Source: Stromatinia cepivora (taxonomy: Eukaryota; Ascomycota; Leotiomycetes; Helotiales; Sclerotiniaceae). From it: a stretch of 64,000 bases of DNA. Where the stretch lies: assembly GCA_014898415.1 (NCBI GenBank), contig RCTD01000003.1, forward strand, positions 1,116,001 to 1,180,000, given 5' to 3'. Positions 49,093 through 60,337 of this stretch are shown here, piece by piece (position 1 is the first letter of the stretch; each line of letters starts with the position of its first letter). Both the position numbers and the translations under genes were made by a program. Below the pieces are notes generated by a model. That model saw only the letters and a list, made by a program, of their open reading frames with translations. It had not been told where the DNA came from and made no database searches.

Positions 49093-50877
49093 TCAAGCAC
49101 CGGAATAGACCGCCGTACAACCTCTTCCACACTCAATCCTCTGTTCAACACTTACATTTCTTCCGCCAATCTTCACCGTCTTCCTCGGCGTGATTTGGAA
49201 GCGATGTTCCTCCCTCCTTCCTTTCTCCCTATCAGCCGCCAAATCCAGCGGTTGTATGTAAACCGGCTGGCTAACATTATTTCTCTTTCCGGTGCCTAGT
49301 TGATAGAACTCATTTCCGCCCCACCATAATACATCGGCGCCCCAATTCGTGTCATTTGAACTGGATTTAGAAGTGGCGTTTACATGTGTCACGTTGTTCA
49401 TTACAGCAGAGGCGTGAGTACTGCCGATTGAGAGGCTGGAAAGTCGGATGGGGATTACGGTTCGGGCGGCTTCGTCATATTCGAAGAGGCCAGAGAGAGC
49501 CTTCATTTTGGAGGGAATGCCTTGCACATGTGTCCAGCGGCCGTTTCCAAGGGTGCCATAGATTCCTTGTCCACAGGCCCAGGTGTCGGCGGTGATGCGG
49601 CCTAGATCTGAGGGAGGTGCTTCTTCCGATTGGCCGGCGACTCGGGTAGCGTCGACGGTAAAGAATGTGTTGACTCCACCTGCGAAGACGCCTGTTACCC
49701 GAGGAAGTAGATTGGTGCCTTTGTAGAGCCGGTCAATAGGAACTAGGGAGGGAGCATCAATGGTAGATGATTCGGAATTATATTCAAAACCGAGTTGACC
49801 AACGGAGTTATCGCCGAAACTAAAGACTCGTCCTTGTGTATCGACTGCCAGGGAGTGGTAGTCACCGGTAGCAATTTTTGCGATATCGAATCCTTGAAGT
49901 GTACTTATATGATGAGGTTGGTCGTATCTTCCAGAGGGTCGCGACGTCCACGTTAAACCAGGAACACCGAGTTGCCCTTTAGTAGGGTAGTCTTCGGAAC
50001 CGGATGCGGCAGAGAAGACACGACCTTTGGAAGTGAGGAGAAGACAATGCTCGAGGCCGCTGCTGATATCTGACACCTTTTCTCCCCAAGCCATCTTATC
50101 TGGGTTCATTGTTCGGTAACCTATTTGAGATTGACTGCTCCAAAATGGTATCCAAGAGCTTTCTTTTGGCTTTGACTCTAATTCCTGATCTGCTTTTGAG
50201 GCTGAAATTGAGTATACTGTGCCTTTTGACGACAGTGCTATGATGCGATCTTTTGATATACCTAACTTGACAAGATCTTTCCCTTTCAGTGTTGGTGTAG
50301 GCTCCTTACAATCCGGCGAGTATCCCGTACCCCATTGCAGCAGATCGCCGTTCTCAGTAATTGCTGCCGCAAAATTACGATCTAACTTAATATCTCGAAT
50401 GATCTTCCCATCGAAATATGGGATTCTTCTTGGAGTCTTGATATTGATTTCGTCAGAGTCGGGTGCAACAACTCGACCCGTATTTGATCCCCATGCATAT
50501 ACTCCCGGGTTCTCCCAACTCCTCTTTACTTGCAAATGCTGTGAACTTATTTGGTCTCGATTCTCTTCTTTTGTGCTGGTGTTCTTCCTCTTCTTTTCGA
50601 ATTGCAGCTCCACTGGAGTAGGAATCTCTTCTGCGAGTAGAGCTCGTGGATAACCTGACGCATATAAGCCTCCAGCGCATATTGTAACTGATAACAATAA
50701 CGCAGCTCTCCGTGATCTCAAAGATCTACTTGCAACGGCAACTCGGGAACCACTTAAGCCTCCAATATTTCTCTTCTGGAAAGCAATTGGGTGACTGGAA
50801 TGTCGATTTGCCCGCTGGATAATCGTACCGCATCTTGAAACTACTTTATTCGATAACATCATTGTTTTCATATGCAC
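49093..50877 (-). CDS. FMP25: Mitochondrial RCC1-repeat protein, FMP25-like
   Basis: Single exon, 594 aa. The N terminus is basic and Ser-rich (VVSRCGTIIQRANRHSSHP and on), followed by a membrane span at about residues 57-75 (RAALLLSVTICAGGLYASG): a presequence plus inner-membrane anchor. The rest is an RCC1-type beta-propeller with repeat signatures such as VYAWGSNTGRV, ENGDLLQWGTGYS, DTQGRVFSFGDNSVGQLGFE and LWWGGNEFYQLGTGKRNN. This architecture matches yeast Fmp25 and its fungal homologues, reported to aid respiratory complex III assembly. No guanine-exchange role is implied. Divergent from COG3, with 266 bp between start codons. Complete. Confidence 0.87.
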   Translation of the reverse strand: MHMKTMMLSNKVVSRCGTIIQRANRHSSHPIAFQKRNIGGLSGSRVAVASRSLRSRRAALLLSVTICAGGLYASGYPRALLAEEIPTPVELQFEKKRKNTSTKEENRDQISSQHLQVKRSWENPGVYAWGSNTGRVVAPDSDEINIKTPRRIPYFDGKIIRDIKLDRNFAAAITENGDLLQWGTGYSPDCKEPTPTLKGKDLVKLGISKDRIIALSSKGTVYSISASKADQELESKPKESSWIPFWSSQSQIGYRTMNPDKMAWGEKVSDISSGLEHCLLLTSKGRVFSAASGSEDYPTKGQLGVPGLTWTSRPSGRYDQPHHISTLQGFDIAKIATGDYHSLAVDTQGRVFSFGDNSVGQLGFEYNSESSTIDAPSLVPIDRLYKGTNLLPRVTGVFAGGVNTFFTVDATRVAGQSEEAPPSDLGRITADTWACGQGIYGTLGNGRWTHVQGIPSKMKALSGLFEYDEAARTVIPIRLSSLSIGSTHASAVMNNVTHVNATSKSSSNDTNWGADVLWWGGNEFYQLGTGKRNNVSQPVYIQPLDLAADREKGRREEHRFQITPRKTVKIGGRNVSVEQRIECGRGCTAVYSGA

Positions 50878-51143
50878 GTATCAACAATTGGGAAACGGGC
50901 TTTGTATGTTTACAATGATAATATTTGTTAGACTCACTAACTACCCCTCATGCCATAAAGTTCTCTTCAGCCTTGTACTTCAATGACGAGATGATATAAG
51001 ATCCTGGGCCAATAGCAACCTAGTAAATGTAAGTCTTGTGGTCCGTGCCAATCTATCTCCATGAATACATGGGTATTCTTAAATACTCATAACACTTCAG
51101 CCTTACCAATTGCTTTTGAACTTCAATGTAAGGAACCGGCAAA
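50878..51143. promoter_or_regulatory. Divergent promoter between FMP25-like and COG3 genes
   Basis: 266 bp separate the two start codons, so both promoters must fit here or overlap. No clear TATA box or known site is seen. Confidence 0.45.
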
Positions 51144-53847
51144 ATGTATGAAGATGCGTGGTACAGTTTTGTACCGGAAACACATTCCAAAAAGAACAAT
51201 GTCGTCCCGCAGGCATCACAACATCGTCGCAAAGAATCTCTTTTGCAGCAAACTAATGTAAGTCTCTCTCGTACTCTGAGAGTCATCGTATTAATGAGTT
51301 TATACAGGGTAACAACCAGATGTTGGACCAGAATTCTTCATTGTTGGGGATATATGAAGATGAACCTTTATCAAAAGACCCTCCAAAAGCTACGTTGGCA
51401 AGAAGAGCAAAATCATACAGCGATTTCTACGAAGTAGTTATGGCATATATAAACAAGGAAGCGAACGATGGGAAGACACAAAACGAGCGCAATATTGAAG
51501 CAGGGGAACCTAAGATTCCTCTTTTTGAGGAGCGGTACAGCGCGCTCGAGGACGATCTTGTGGATGGAAGCCTAGGGGAATATCAGTATGTAGATACGAT
51601 TGGCAAGAATCAAATCAATCCGCTGACCTATGTGAAGGTTATATCTAGACCAATTAATCCTATCCGAGCGTCACCTTGACAATCTCCTAAGCGATACCTC
51701 AAGTGCGCTGGATATACTAGCCACCCTGTCCGAATCATTCAGGGATGTCGAAGCGCAAACCACAGCCTTTCAAGCACAATGTGAAGATCTTTTGGAAGAA
51801 CAAAAGCGTATACGTAATTTGGCGGATGAGGTCGGGACGGATTTGCAATACTATGCTTATCTTGAGCCTCTGACTCGTCGCTTGAATGCCCCCGGTGCTG
51901 GAAGGCTTGTCAAAAATGGTGACTTTTTGGAAATGTTGGAGAATCTCAATTCCTGTATCGAGTTTATGGATCAGCATGTAGGTTTTGTCTTTATTATGTT
52001 CATAGGTCAGAAGCTTGTGTACCTGGGAGTCTCTTCGTTGAAGTCTGTTAGACGCTGCGTTTGTACATGCTACTGTTGTTTGATTTGTTGTCAAATTCCT
52101 TCACATGTTATCCCATTTCGTTGCGGTTTGAATACCTTCTTTATCAATGAGCCACGTTACGTCATATTACAAGGCGCTCAGCAATATTTAGATAAGCCTT
52201 TGAGTCTCCGTGACTAACTGTTTACAGCCAAACTATAAAGACTCGACTGTATATAAGACTCGCTACACGACACTTCTAGATAAAGCACTCAATCTTGTTC
52301 AAGTTGCCTTCTCAAATGCTCTTCGTGAGGTTTCAGACGATGCCTCGAAACAGCTAAAAGCGAAAGAACAAACAGAGACAAATCAATACATTCTTCTCTA
52401 TGGCAAGTACGAATCTGCCAAGGAGAGTCTAGGCCTTCCCATTGAACGGCTTTTGACCACTGAGGAATTTGCGTTTGGAAGAGGGGGAGATGTGGACCGG
52501 ACACCATACATCCAACAATGGCATAACCTCTATCAGCAATTACTTGAGGCCTATATAAGATCCCGTGATCCCGTTGGACCTCTTGTTCTTAAAAATCTTC
52601 AAAAGTTCGCAACTACTTCACCTCTCCCTGACAAAGAGTTTGAATTATTTGCTAGACGATGTGTGCAATATATCTTCGATACATGCCAGAACGAGTTGAA
52701 ATTGGCAGCTAAGTTCTTTCAGGACGGGCCTCTTATGGCAGATTATCCTCCGCCTCCTATTCCGTGGAATATGCCTAGTATATACCTCGAGAAGTTGGAG
52801 GAAAGCTGCTTGTCTCACGTCAAAACGCTCAATGGGTTCCTAGCCCTATATTTGAGTAATGGAGACTTGCATCGAGTTTGCGATTTGGTCACTTGGCTTG
52901 GTGACACTTTTATCTCGGCGGAGGCACATGAAGATGAGAGCCGCGATGGACAAAGATTGGCTGCACAAGTTTTGTTGAGCGTTCATCTATGGCCACTAGC
53001 CGATCAGCTTTTTATCATGGAAGCAAGAAAACTTGAGCACTTCAAATCATCTCCGGAAGATCTCAAGATTATATCTTCAAATGCTACAAAGTTATCCAAT
53101 GAAAAAGTCATTGCAACTAGTGGCTTGCGAGTGGATACAACTCTTAAGGCTCCCGAGGAAGGGACAGCTGTCGAGGCTGGAGTTTCAAACGCGTTCCCAA
53201 CGGTTAAGACGGCTGTTGGTTTGCTCGTCTTATATAACGAAAGCATGCATGAGAGAACAGTAAGTAGCCTAACATCTAGGTCAAATCGTGATTACTCTGA
53301 CATCTATCTACAGCTTAAGAAGGGCGATGTTCTTTACGAAATCGTGCATCAAACTACCGAATCTCTCCAGAGAGCCGCCACGATCATAAAGCGAACTTCA
53401 AATAATATCATGGATGCACAACTTTTCCTTATCAAGAATCTTATGCTCATCGAGAATCTTTTCATGACTCACGAGATCCCAGACTCCATTCGTCAATCTG
53501 CCGAACTTGACTTCACTCCTCTCTGGGAAACTCTCAAGGAACTCCAATCACGTCATCAAGTGTTTAATCCCCTTGCATATATTAGACCAATCATCAAAGG
53601 CCAATTACTTCCTGCCGTGGTTGATAAAGTATTAGATGCAAGAAAGGAATTAGAGAAGGTTTTGGTGCAACAAATTACGGCATTTACCAAGCACTGGCAA
53701 TCGAGGTTATCAGAGAAGGATCCGAAGAAGAAAGATCGGGTAGCAAAGGCTACACAGGAATTGGACGTTTTGTTAGAGAGTGTCTTTGATGAGGAGACTA
53801 CGAGAGCAGCGTTGTTGAGGATGATTAAAGGTGGTGAGGAGTATTAG
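51144..53847 (+). CDS. COG3: Conserved oligomeric Golgi complex subunit 3 (COG3/Sec34)
   Basis: Subunit of lobe A of the COG tethering complex, for retrograde vesicle traffic at the Golgi. The best model has five exons: 51144-51257, 51308-51589, 51669-51977, 52228-53259 and 53314-53847, about 756 aa. The N terminus MYEDAWYSFVPE is typical for fungal COG3. The Sec34 core spans LSESFRDVEAQTTAFQAQCE, YYAYLEPLTRRLNAPGAGRL and TYYCIEFMDQH-type blocks, continuing from PNYKDSTVYKTRYTTLLDKA. The exon 2/3 junction is uncertain. The best donor (GTATGT at 51586) and best branch/acceptor (CTGAC, ATATCTAG at 51648) leave the frame one base off. The pair used here (GTAGAT at 51590, acceptor CCGAG at 51668) keeps frame but drops a segment reading QLILSE. 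The third intron is 250 bp; the fourth (54 bp) is open in frame. Confidence 0.87.
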
Positions 53848-55052
53848 AGTGAAGAAATGGATATATACTGACATTTGTCATCACTTGATATTTAGCATGA
53901 AGTGTAAATCAACATCACCCTGAACACCATTATCTAATTTACCCTGCCCAACGAGCCATCCTACCACCCCAGATACCACAGAAACAGCCAGCGAAACTTC
54001 TAACACACCACCCTCATTCCCCGAATATTTTAGCCCTCGTAATATGGCCCCAATAATGCAATATTTCTCACAATATACATCTTTCGGTCATTGTATGCAC
54101 CACCTAAACCATCTTCATCGCATCGCATGCCTGTCCTCCCCCACCAGCCATTCCACAAATAACCACACCCCTCATCTCCCAATCCTCCCCATATCCCCAT
54201 ATCCCCATATCCCCATATCCCCATATCCCCATATCCCCATATCCCCATATCCCCTCAACTTTCTACTTTCAACTCCCCGACTGACGGCTTTACACGGCTC
54301 CAATCTAGTTGAAACCTCCTCCTCGGATCTTCATCTTCTTCTATCCTTCATTCTTATTCCTTATACACATATACACGCATCCAGTGAAACACAGCATGCT
54401 ACTATCCCATCCCAACCTGACAATAAATGAATATAGTAACTATCTCAGGATTGAGATGGCTCTGTCTGTACTGTATAAATTCAAGTCCATTGAGCCGAAT
54501 AAAAACATCCATACACATACCGGAAGCCTGTGTATGTTCAATGGAGAAGCGTTGATAAGTACACAGGCGTTAAATCATTCAGCAAGTAAAGTCAAGAAAT
54601 ATAGTATGAATCTCATTAATTAAATTGGTATATTGTTAACACGTAATAACCCGATGGGCTTTCACCCAGCTCTAACGAAGCAATTCCATCAAAGCTCCTC
54701 TGGGTATGAACAATTTGAGAAACCGAGTTCCATTGAATCAATGCCCTCAATCAAACCACGCCAAAACACCCCCCAAACAAATATCATTCATTTGCTCGCC
54801 TTTGAAATCTTTTATCTTAATGTCACAAACGCCACTCTTTTGTCGTAGTGTCCTTCATCTCTTCGTTCTTCTGACTTCAAATCCAAAGCTTGCGCTTTGT
54901 AGTGTCTTTCTCTAACCTCGTCACAATCATTATCTGTAATGTTTCCCGTGGTACCTCCCGTTTCTCTACATCACTCGCATGATTGGAACCATAAATCTTT
55001 GTGTTCAGCCATTCGCGGAATTCCCTCGCACCCCAACACCCTCAACTTCCTT
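53848..55052. other. Intergenic, convergent 3' ends
   Basis: About 1.2 kb between COG3 (+) and the RSC-like gene (-). It contains an octanucleotide repeat. The open frames here (54044-54430, 54309-54623) are driven by the repeat or lack motifs. Confidence 0.5.
54187..54254. repeat. Octanucleotide repeat (CCCCATAT), 8.5 copies
   Basis: Eight perfect CCCCATAT units plus a final CCCC, in non-coding DNA between convergent genes. Confidence 0.95.
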
Positions 55053-57869
55053 TTAAGTCCCATCATTTAACTGTTTATAGAGCACCTCCGTACCCTTCTC
55101 CAAATTCTCAGTCCAGATTCTGATAGACTTAACTTGAGCATCAAGTATAGCTTGCTTCCTAACCTCGGCCTCAGCTTTCGTACGCTTCAATCTTTCCTTG
55201 GCTTCGATTTCCAGCTCCACTTCACGAATTTTGCGTTTCTTCTCCAGCTCTTCCTTACGTCGCACTTTATTGGCCAAATACTTTAAGCTATGTCCCAGAC
55301 CTTGCGACTCATCCGGGATTGGATTGTAATCCAGTGGTGGTGAGGTGTAGAAAATGATCCTGCCAAATTCGTCTGTGTGAAATTGTGATCGAACATCGGC
55401 TGGGATAGAAGAATTTGCAGCATCGGGAAGTGTGTAGACTTCAATTGCGCGTGGTGGATTATATGCGTTGCCATGCGAGACATGTGAATTTGAACTAGAG
55501 CCACCAACGCGCGGCGTACTGCTGCTGTGGTAACTTTGATAGTTAGCTAGTGGGTTGGAGTGGTGATGTGTAGCGGTTGGAGTAGCGGTAGTATGATGGC
55601 TATAAGTAGTCGGTTGGTATGATGGAGTTGGCGGTACAACTGGCGCACTTCCGTGCGAGCTGTATGAATGAGCATGCTGAGGTGGTGCCGGAGAGGCAGA
55701 TGGCCTAGCCTGTGCAAAAGATTGCGTATATGGCGGTTGGGTTGAGTGCTGGCTGATCATGGGCGAGGCAGTAGCACTTGGAGTCGTTCCAGCCATTGAG
55801 ATGTCTCCTTGTGAGTCGAACCGAGGTCTATCGGTTGGAGGCGGAGGACGAATTGGTTCCGGATTTGGTAGAGGAGATGCCGGGGGTGGAGTGGGCGATG
55901 GTGGCGGAGAGTCCTTTATAATGTTAGAATATGCAAACTGACACATCTTATGGGGGAACACTAACATTTTCGGCGCGAGGCAGTTTATGCACAGCTCCGA
56001 CAATAGGAGGCGCCCCTTTGACGCCAAGAGTAGGCTTTGGTGTTTCGTCATGTTCTGTGGCATCATCGCGAAGTAGATGCTTAATCGGGCTTGGAAACTT
56101 CTTCATCGGCCTTGGAGTGTCAAAGAGGTCCATTTCATAATCTTTCTCCCTCACTTCATCTGGTACACAGCTAGCCCAGGTTTTGATTTTGTTGAGCTTG
56201 AATGCATGTTCATTGTAACGCGCCTCACAAACATAAATCTCCTTGTCTGCAGGGAAATTACGAGGGCGTCCTTTGAAGTATCTTGTAAAAAACATGACAA
56301 AGCAACGGTCGACAACATCATCAATCTTATGATCAATATAACGTCCAGTCTTGACGACCTCATTTTCATAGAAATGCTTGTCAAAGCGATGAACTGTTTG
56401 CTCAGGCCGTAAATACCAACAAGCATTAATCCAGTCCTGTCCTTCAATATCCCGCCAGGTCCGATATATTTGCCCAACTACTGGCTTCGTAACATCGTTG
56501 AGATTAGTTATATGGATCCAATCGCCAACCTTCCACACTTCGCCTTTATAAAGTATCTCTTTCAGGGGTATTCGTCCATCTTCGGAAGCAAAGTCTTCAT
56601 CCGGTCTATTCTTCTCTTGTTCAGCAAGAGCTCTAGCTTCATTTTGAAGGAACACTGCATCGTTGTAAACTTCACTATCCTCCTCATTGAATGCCTTGGC
56701 ATTATCAAACATGAGCTCTATATCTTTGAGAACTTCACCCACAGTTTCATACTTCTTGCGCTTTGCCTGCCTCTTAATAAGATCCATTGCCATTGGAGCC
56801 TTAACTTCCTGGTAATATTCTGGCATATTGGTCTTATCGGGCAATCTCTCGAACGGTGCAATTTTGAGCTCTCCCCTAGGGTTTTTGAATTTTCTTAATC
56901 CTTTTAGGATATTATTTATGCGAGCTTCCATTGGAGTATGCACCTTAGGTGGCCTGCCGCGCTTCTTTTGCTCCTCAGGCTCTTTTACTGTTTCATCGAC
57001 CCCATCTCGCCTGTTCATGCTCGAACGTCGAATTTTACGTTTGTATTTTCGTTTCACGCCGTCATCATCTGAATCATCTTCCTCATCGTCCTCTTCATCA
57101 TCCTCGTCATCATCCTCCTGTTCTTCGTCTTCCGGGCCCGGTGGTGGTGAATCTTCGACAGGTGGGAGTTCTCCAAGATCAGGCAGCTCTGCTTCCTCCG
57201 CGGTAATAACCTTTCCATCTACCAATTGTTGCATTTCCTTCTTGAACAACTCTCTTAGCGCAATGGCGTCGTGATATGCAGCTGCAGACGGGCGATTGTA
57301 AACTTGCGCATTATGCGATATGAGGGCGAAGTCGCGTACGAATTCTTTGAAGTTCTTGTATTGTTTCTTAAGGATTTTTTGCTACGAGGGTGTCCCATTA
57401 GATTCATTCGCGCGCATTTGATAGGTAGGAAATACATACTCTAACTGTGCTAAATGCAGTAGGTTCTTTAATCACCTCGAAGTAGTCTGGTAGAAACCTC
57501 TTGTTGAGCATGCGCTGAAATAGCTGTGAAATGTCGTAACCACTAATACCATATTAGCATCCCTTGCAAAAAAATAAATGCGCCGACTCGATTGACCTAC
57601 TCTTCAGTGCGATATTCAGACAATTTGTGTACAACCTCATTCATAACAGTATATCCATCCTTTGTAACACCGTCGGCCGTCGCAAGGGAGCCCACTGGTT
57701 CTGGCGCTGTTTCCGTTACCTTTGTCTCCGCCTTTGCAGCAACTGCGTCGGCTTCTGCTTCTGCTTCTGCTTCTGGCGCATCGGTCATTTCAACATCATT
57801 GGACGTCGTGGGTTCTTCTTTCTTGACAGTTGATCCATCCTGATTCGGGGTCGGTATAGGCGACTCCAT
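55053..57869 (-). CDS. RSC chromatin-remodelling subunit, RSC1/RSC2-like (two bromodomains, BAH)
   Basis: Nuclear subunit of the RSC/SWI-SNF-class remodeller, reading acetylated histones. Four exons (57869-57601, 57542-57440, 57381-55966, 55913-55053) give 882 aa. The order is: acidic Ala/Glu N terminus; first bromodomain at about 72-170 (DYFEVIKEPTAFSTVR, then ALISHNAQVYNRPSAAAYHD); an acidic run at about 209-232; an AT-hook-like KKRGRPPK near 265; a second bromodomain at about 276-383 (MPEYYQEVKAPMAMDLIK, then MFDNAKAFNEEDSEVYNDA); and a BAH domain at about 399-520 (YKGEVWKVGDWIHI, IYRTWRDIEGQDWINACWYL). The C-terminal third is Pro/Ser/His-rich and ends in a long basic coiled coil. Both bromodomains keep the acetyl-lysine Asn. 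Divergent from OTU1. Confidence 0.92.
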
Positions 57870-58274
57870 CTCTCTTATTTAATGCAGCAACTATTTCGCG
57901 GGGTTGTGTTGCTAAGGATTTGTCGCTTTTGAGGGAGCTCGAGTACATAATCGCGTTGGAGCGCGATCCCCACAAGCGACGGGGAAATGATCTGGTCACG
58001 TGTATTGATGAGCTTATCCTTGGTAAGCCGCCAAAGTTGACAGCGAAGAGAAGAGAGAGAGAGACACGAGAGACACCATTTATTCACTTTTGCCACAAAC
58101 ATTTTTAATTTAAGCAATATAAGCTTCTATACGGTTCTAGATGATTTTACCACTTACTAATAACTATTTTAGATGATTCAAGAATTTAAAGCATTTATTC
58201 ATCCATAAACAAATCAACGAACCATATACCAAGAATCCCTTTCATCATCCACGTGCCAATATCAAAATATCAAG
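57870..58274. promoter_or_regulatory. Divergent promoter between RSC1/2-like and OTU1 genes
   Basis: 405 bp between start codons. A purine run (GAAGAGAAGAGAGAGAGAGA, about 58046-58065) could be a nucleosome-depleting or GAGA-type element; this is inferred from composition only. Confidence 0.45.
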
Positions 58275-59554
58275 ATGCCCAGTATGAGGATGCGTATTCG
58301 AGGACCTAAAGGGACTTCCACCATAACTCTTCCCGACGATGCTAAAATTAGTGATCTCCTATCTGAAATTACTTCGAAAACATCACTCAACAATTTCGAT
58401 ATTAAATATGGTTATCCACCAAAACCACTCCTCCTTTCCCAAAGCGAGCCTTCTTTACCTCTGAGCAAGTTGGACATTAAATTGAATGGTGAACAACTCA
58501 CAATAAGCTCAAGAGAGGAACGGAGGTCAGATGGATCACCAAAATTTGTTGTACCTTCTAGTTCTTCTAAGATTTCATCTACTCCTCCGAAAGTGAAAGA
58601 TACACAAACGGCAGAAGCGAAGTCGTTTTCTTTTTCTGGGATGCATGGCGATGTAAAAGCAACATCAAAATCGAATTCGGCAAATTCAGCACCTCCTGTA
58701 TCTCTTTCGCGTAAGAGGGGCATCGCTGGTGATGTACCCGAGGTTCCAATCCCAGAACTTAACGCTACACTTGGTATTTCTCTCCACCAACTTCCATTTC
58801 ATATCATCCAGATCCATCTAAAACCATCATGATTTATGTTACTAACTTCCTCCAGTTCTCCGTGTCATGCCCGATGATAACTCATGTCTCTTCCGAGCTT
58901 TTGGAACGGCCGTCCTCCCCGGTGATGACCTTTCAATGCCTGAGCTTCGATCCGTCGTGGCCAGTACTATTCAAGGCAATCCCGAAACCTATAGCAAAGT
59001 CGTATTAGAGCAAGAACCCGACGATTACTGTCGCTGGATTCAAACTCCTGATGCTTGGGGCGGTGCTATTGAAATGGGTATTTTGGCCGAGCAATTCGAT
59101 ATGGAGGTCGTTTGTATTGATGTTCAGGTATGTTGTCATTTTCCGATTTTGAATTCGTTCTTGTAATCTAAACAAGGAACTTGATCCGATCTTTCACCCC
59201 AATAACCAGCACTAACCAAACCCCAAGTCCCTATCCATCCACAAATTCCACGAAAACGCCTCCAGACACCGTTGCATCTTAGTCTACTCCGGAATCCACT
59301 ACGACATGCTAGCCCTTTCGCCCTCCTACTCAGGCCCTGAGAACGATATCCGAATATTTGATACTTCCGACGATACAATAATCGCCAAAGCAGTAGAATT
59401 ATGTTCCAAATTAAAGGAGAAACATTATTTTACCGACACGGGAGGAATGGCTATTAAGTGTAGAGATTGCGGTGTGATTGTTCATGGAGAAGCGCAAGCG
59501 GCAAGTCATGCACAGCAAATGGGTCACTATAATATGGCTGAGGTGGATACCTGA
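58275..59554 (+). CDS. OTU1: Ubiquitin thioesterase OTU1 (YOD1-type deubiquitinase)
   Basis: Cysteine deubiquitinase that works with Cdc48/p97 in ER-associated degradation. Exons 58275-58773, 58856-59127 and 59228-59554 give 365 aa. The order is: N-terminal UBX-like ubiquitin fold (MRIRGPKGTSTITLPDDAKI; YGYPPKP); a Ser/Lys-rich linker; the OTU domain from residue 167 (VLRVMPDDNSCLFRAFG, with Asp174 and nucleophile Cys177; IQTPDAWGGAIEMGILAEQF; and YSGIHYD with catalytic His281); and a C-terminal C2H2 finger (CRDCGVIVHGEAQAASHAQQ, ending MGH). The whole family architecture is present and uninterrupted. Introns have good CTAAC-type or C-rich acceptors. Confidence 0.95.
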
Positions 59555-60337
59555 ACTTGTGGTTGTGGTTGTGGTTTTACGGTAGCGATGGAACTGAAGC
59601 TCCCATGGCTTGTAAATATCAGCTAGCGTGAAGATGAATGGCTAGCTACTTGACTACTGGAACTCTAGATGAATTGGAGACATCGAAGTAAGGTTAGCCG
59701 CAGGTTAGCCAGATCATGGTGAATAAGATGCTTCATAGGTCAAAACATGATAGATACAAATGCAGTAGAAGAAAGAAAATTCCGGTAGATAAGTTTAGGG
59801 TGGATGGTACGGCTCGATAATGGGGCTTTAATGCAGATGTATGAGGAAAGAAGAAGGTCACCAGGAAACACATCATTTTATCAAGAGGAGGCCCATGAAA
59901 TAGACTGTCTACAAAGCTCAGCTGGGGCTGATGTATGACTGAAGGGGCTCACTGGGAGTACATTTGCAAGATGTCGAGACTCGAGACACCGATCCACTGA
60001 CTCAATTACAGCCCGGAAACTGACATGTCACATTTCAGAGCCTTAGGTAATAAGTAAGAATGATTTTGTGGTTGGGTGGACATGGTACTTACATTCATAG
60101 CTTCTAGACTTGAATTGTGACTTAGTAGGGACTCGATGAATATTATGAAAGTTTAAGGCAGGAAGCTGCATGAAAATCTCTCTATTTCGTCCAATGGTTT
60201 CTTGCTAATGCTATGCCGTGTTCGTACTCTCGCTCTTGTTGAAACGCTCATATGAAAAGCCACGTAGCGTCATTCTCATGACCTCATGAATTCATCCAAG
60301 ACATCAAGTGCAGCACCTTTCTAACCCCTTGAATCGT
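59555..60337. other. Intergenic, convergent 3' ends
   Basis: About 780 bp between OTU1 (+) and the mitochondrial carrier (-). A short GTGGTT repeat follows OTU1 at 59558-59576. No coding signal. Confidence 0.5.

Noticed and set aside
54044..54430. Open frame with a Pro/Tyr/His/Ile/Ser repeat (SPYPHIPI)
   Set aside because: It is simply the translation of the CCCCATAT microsatellite in convergent 3' DNA; nothing else supports a protein.
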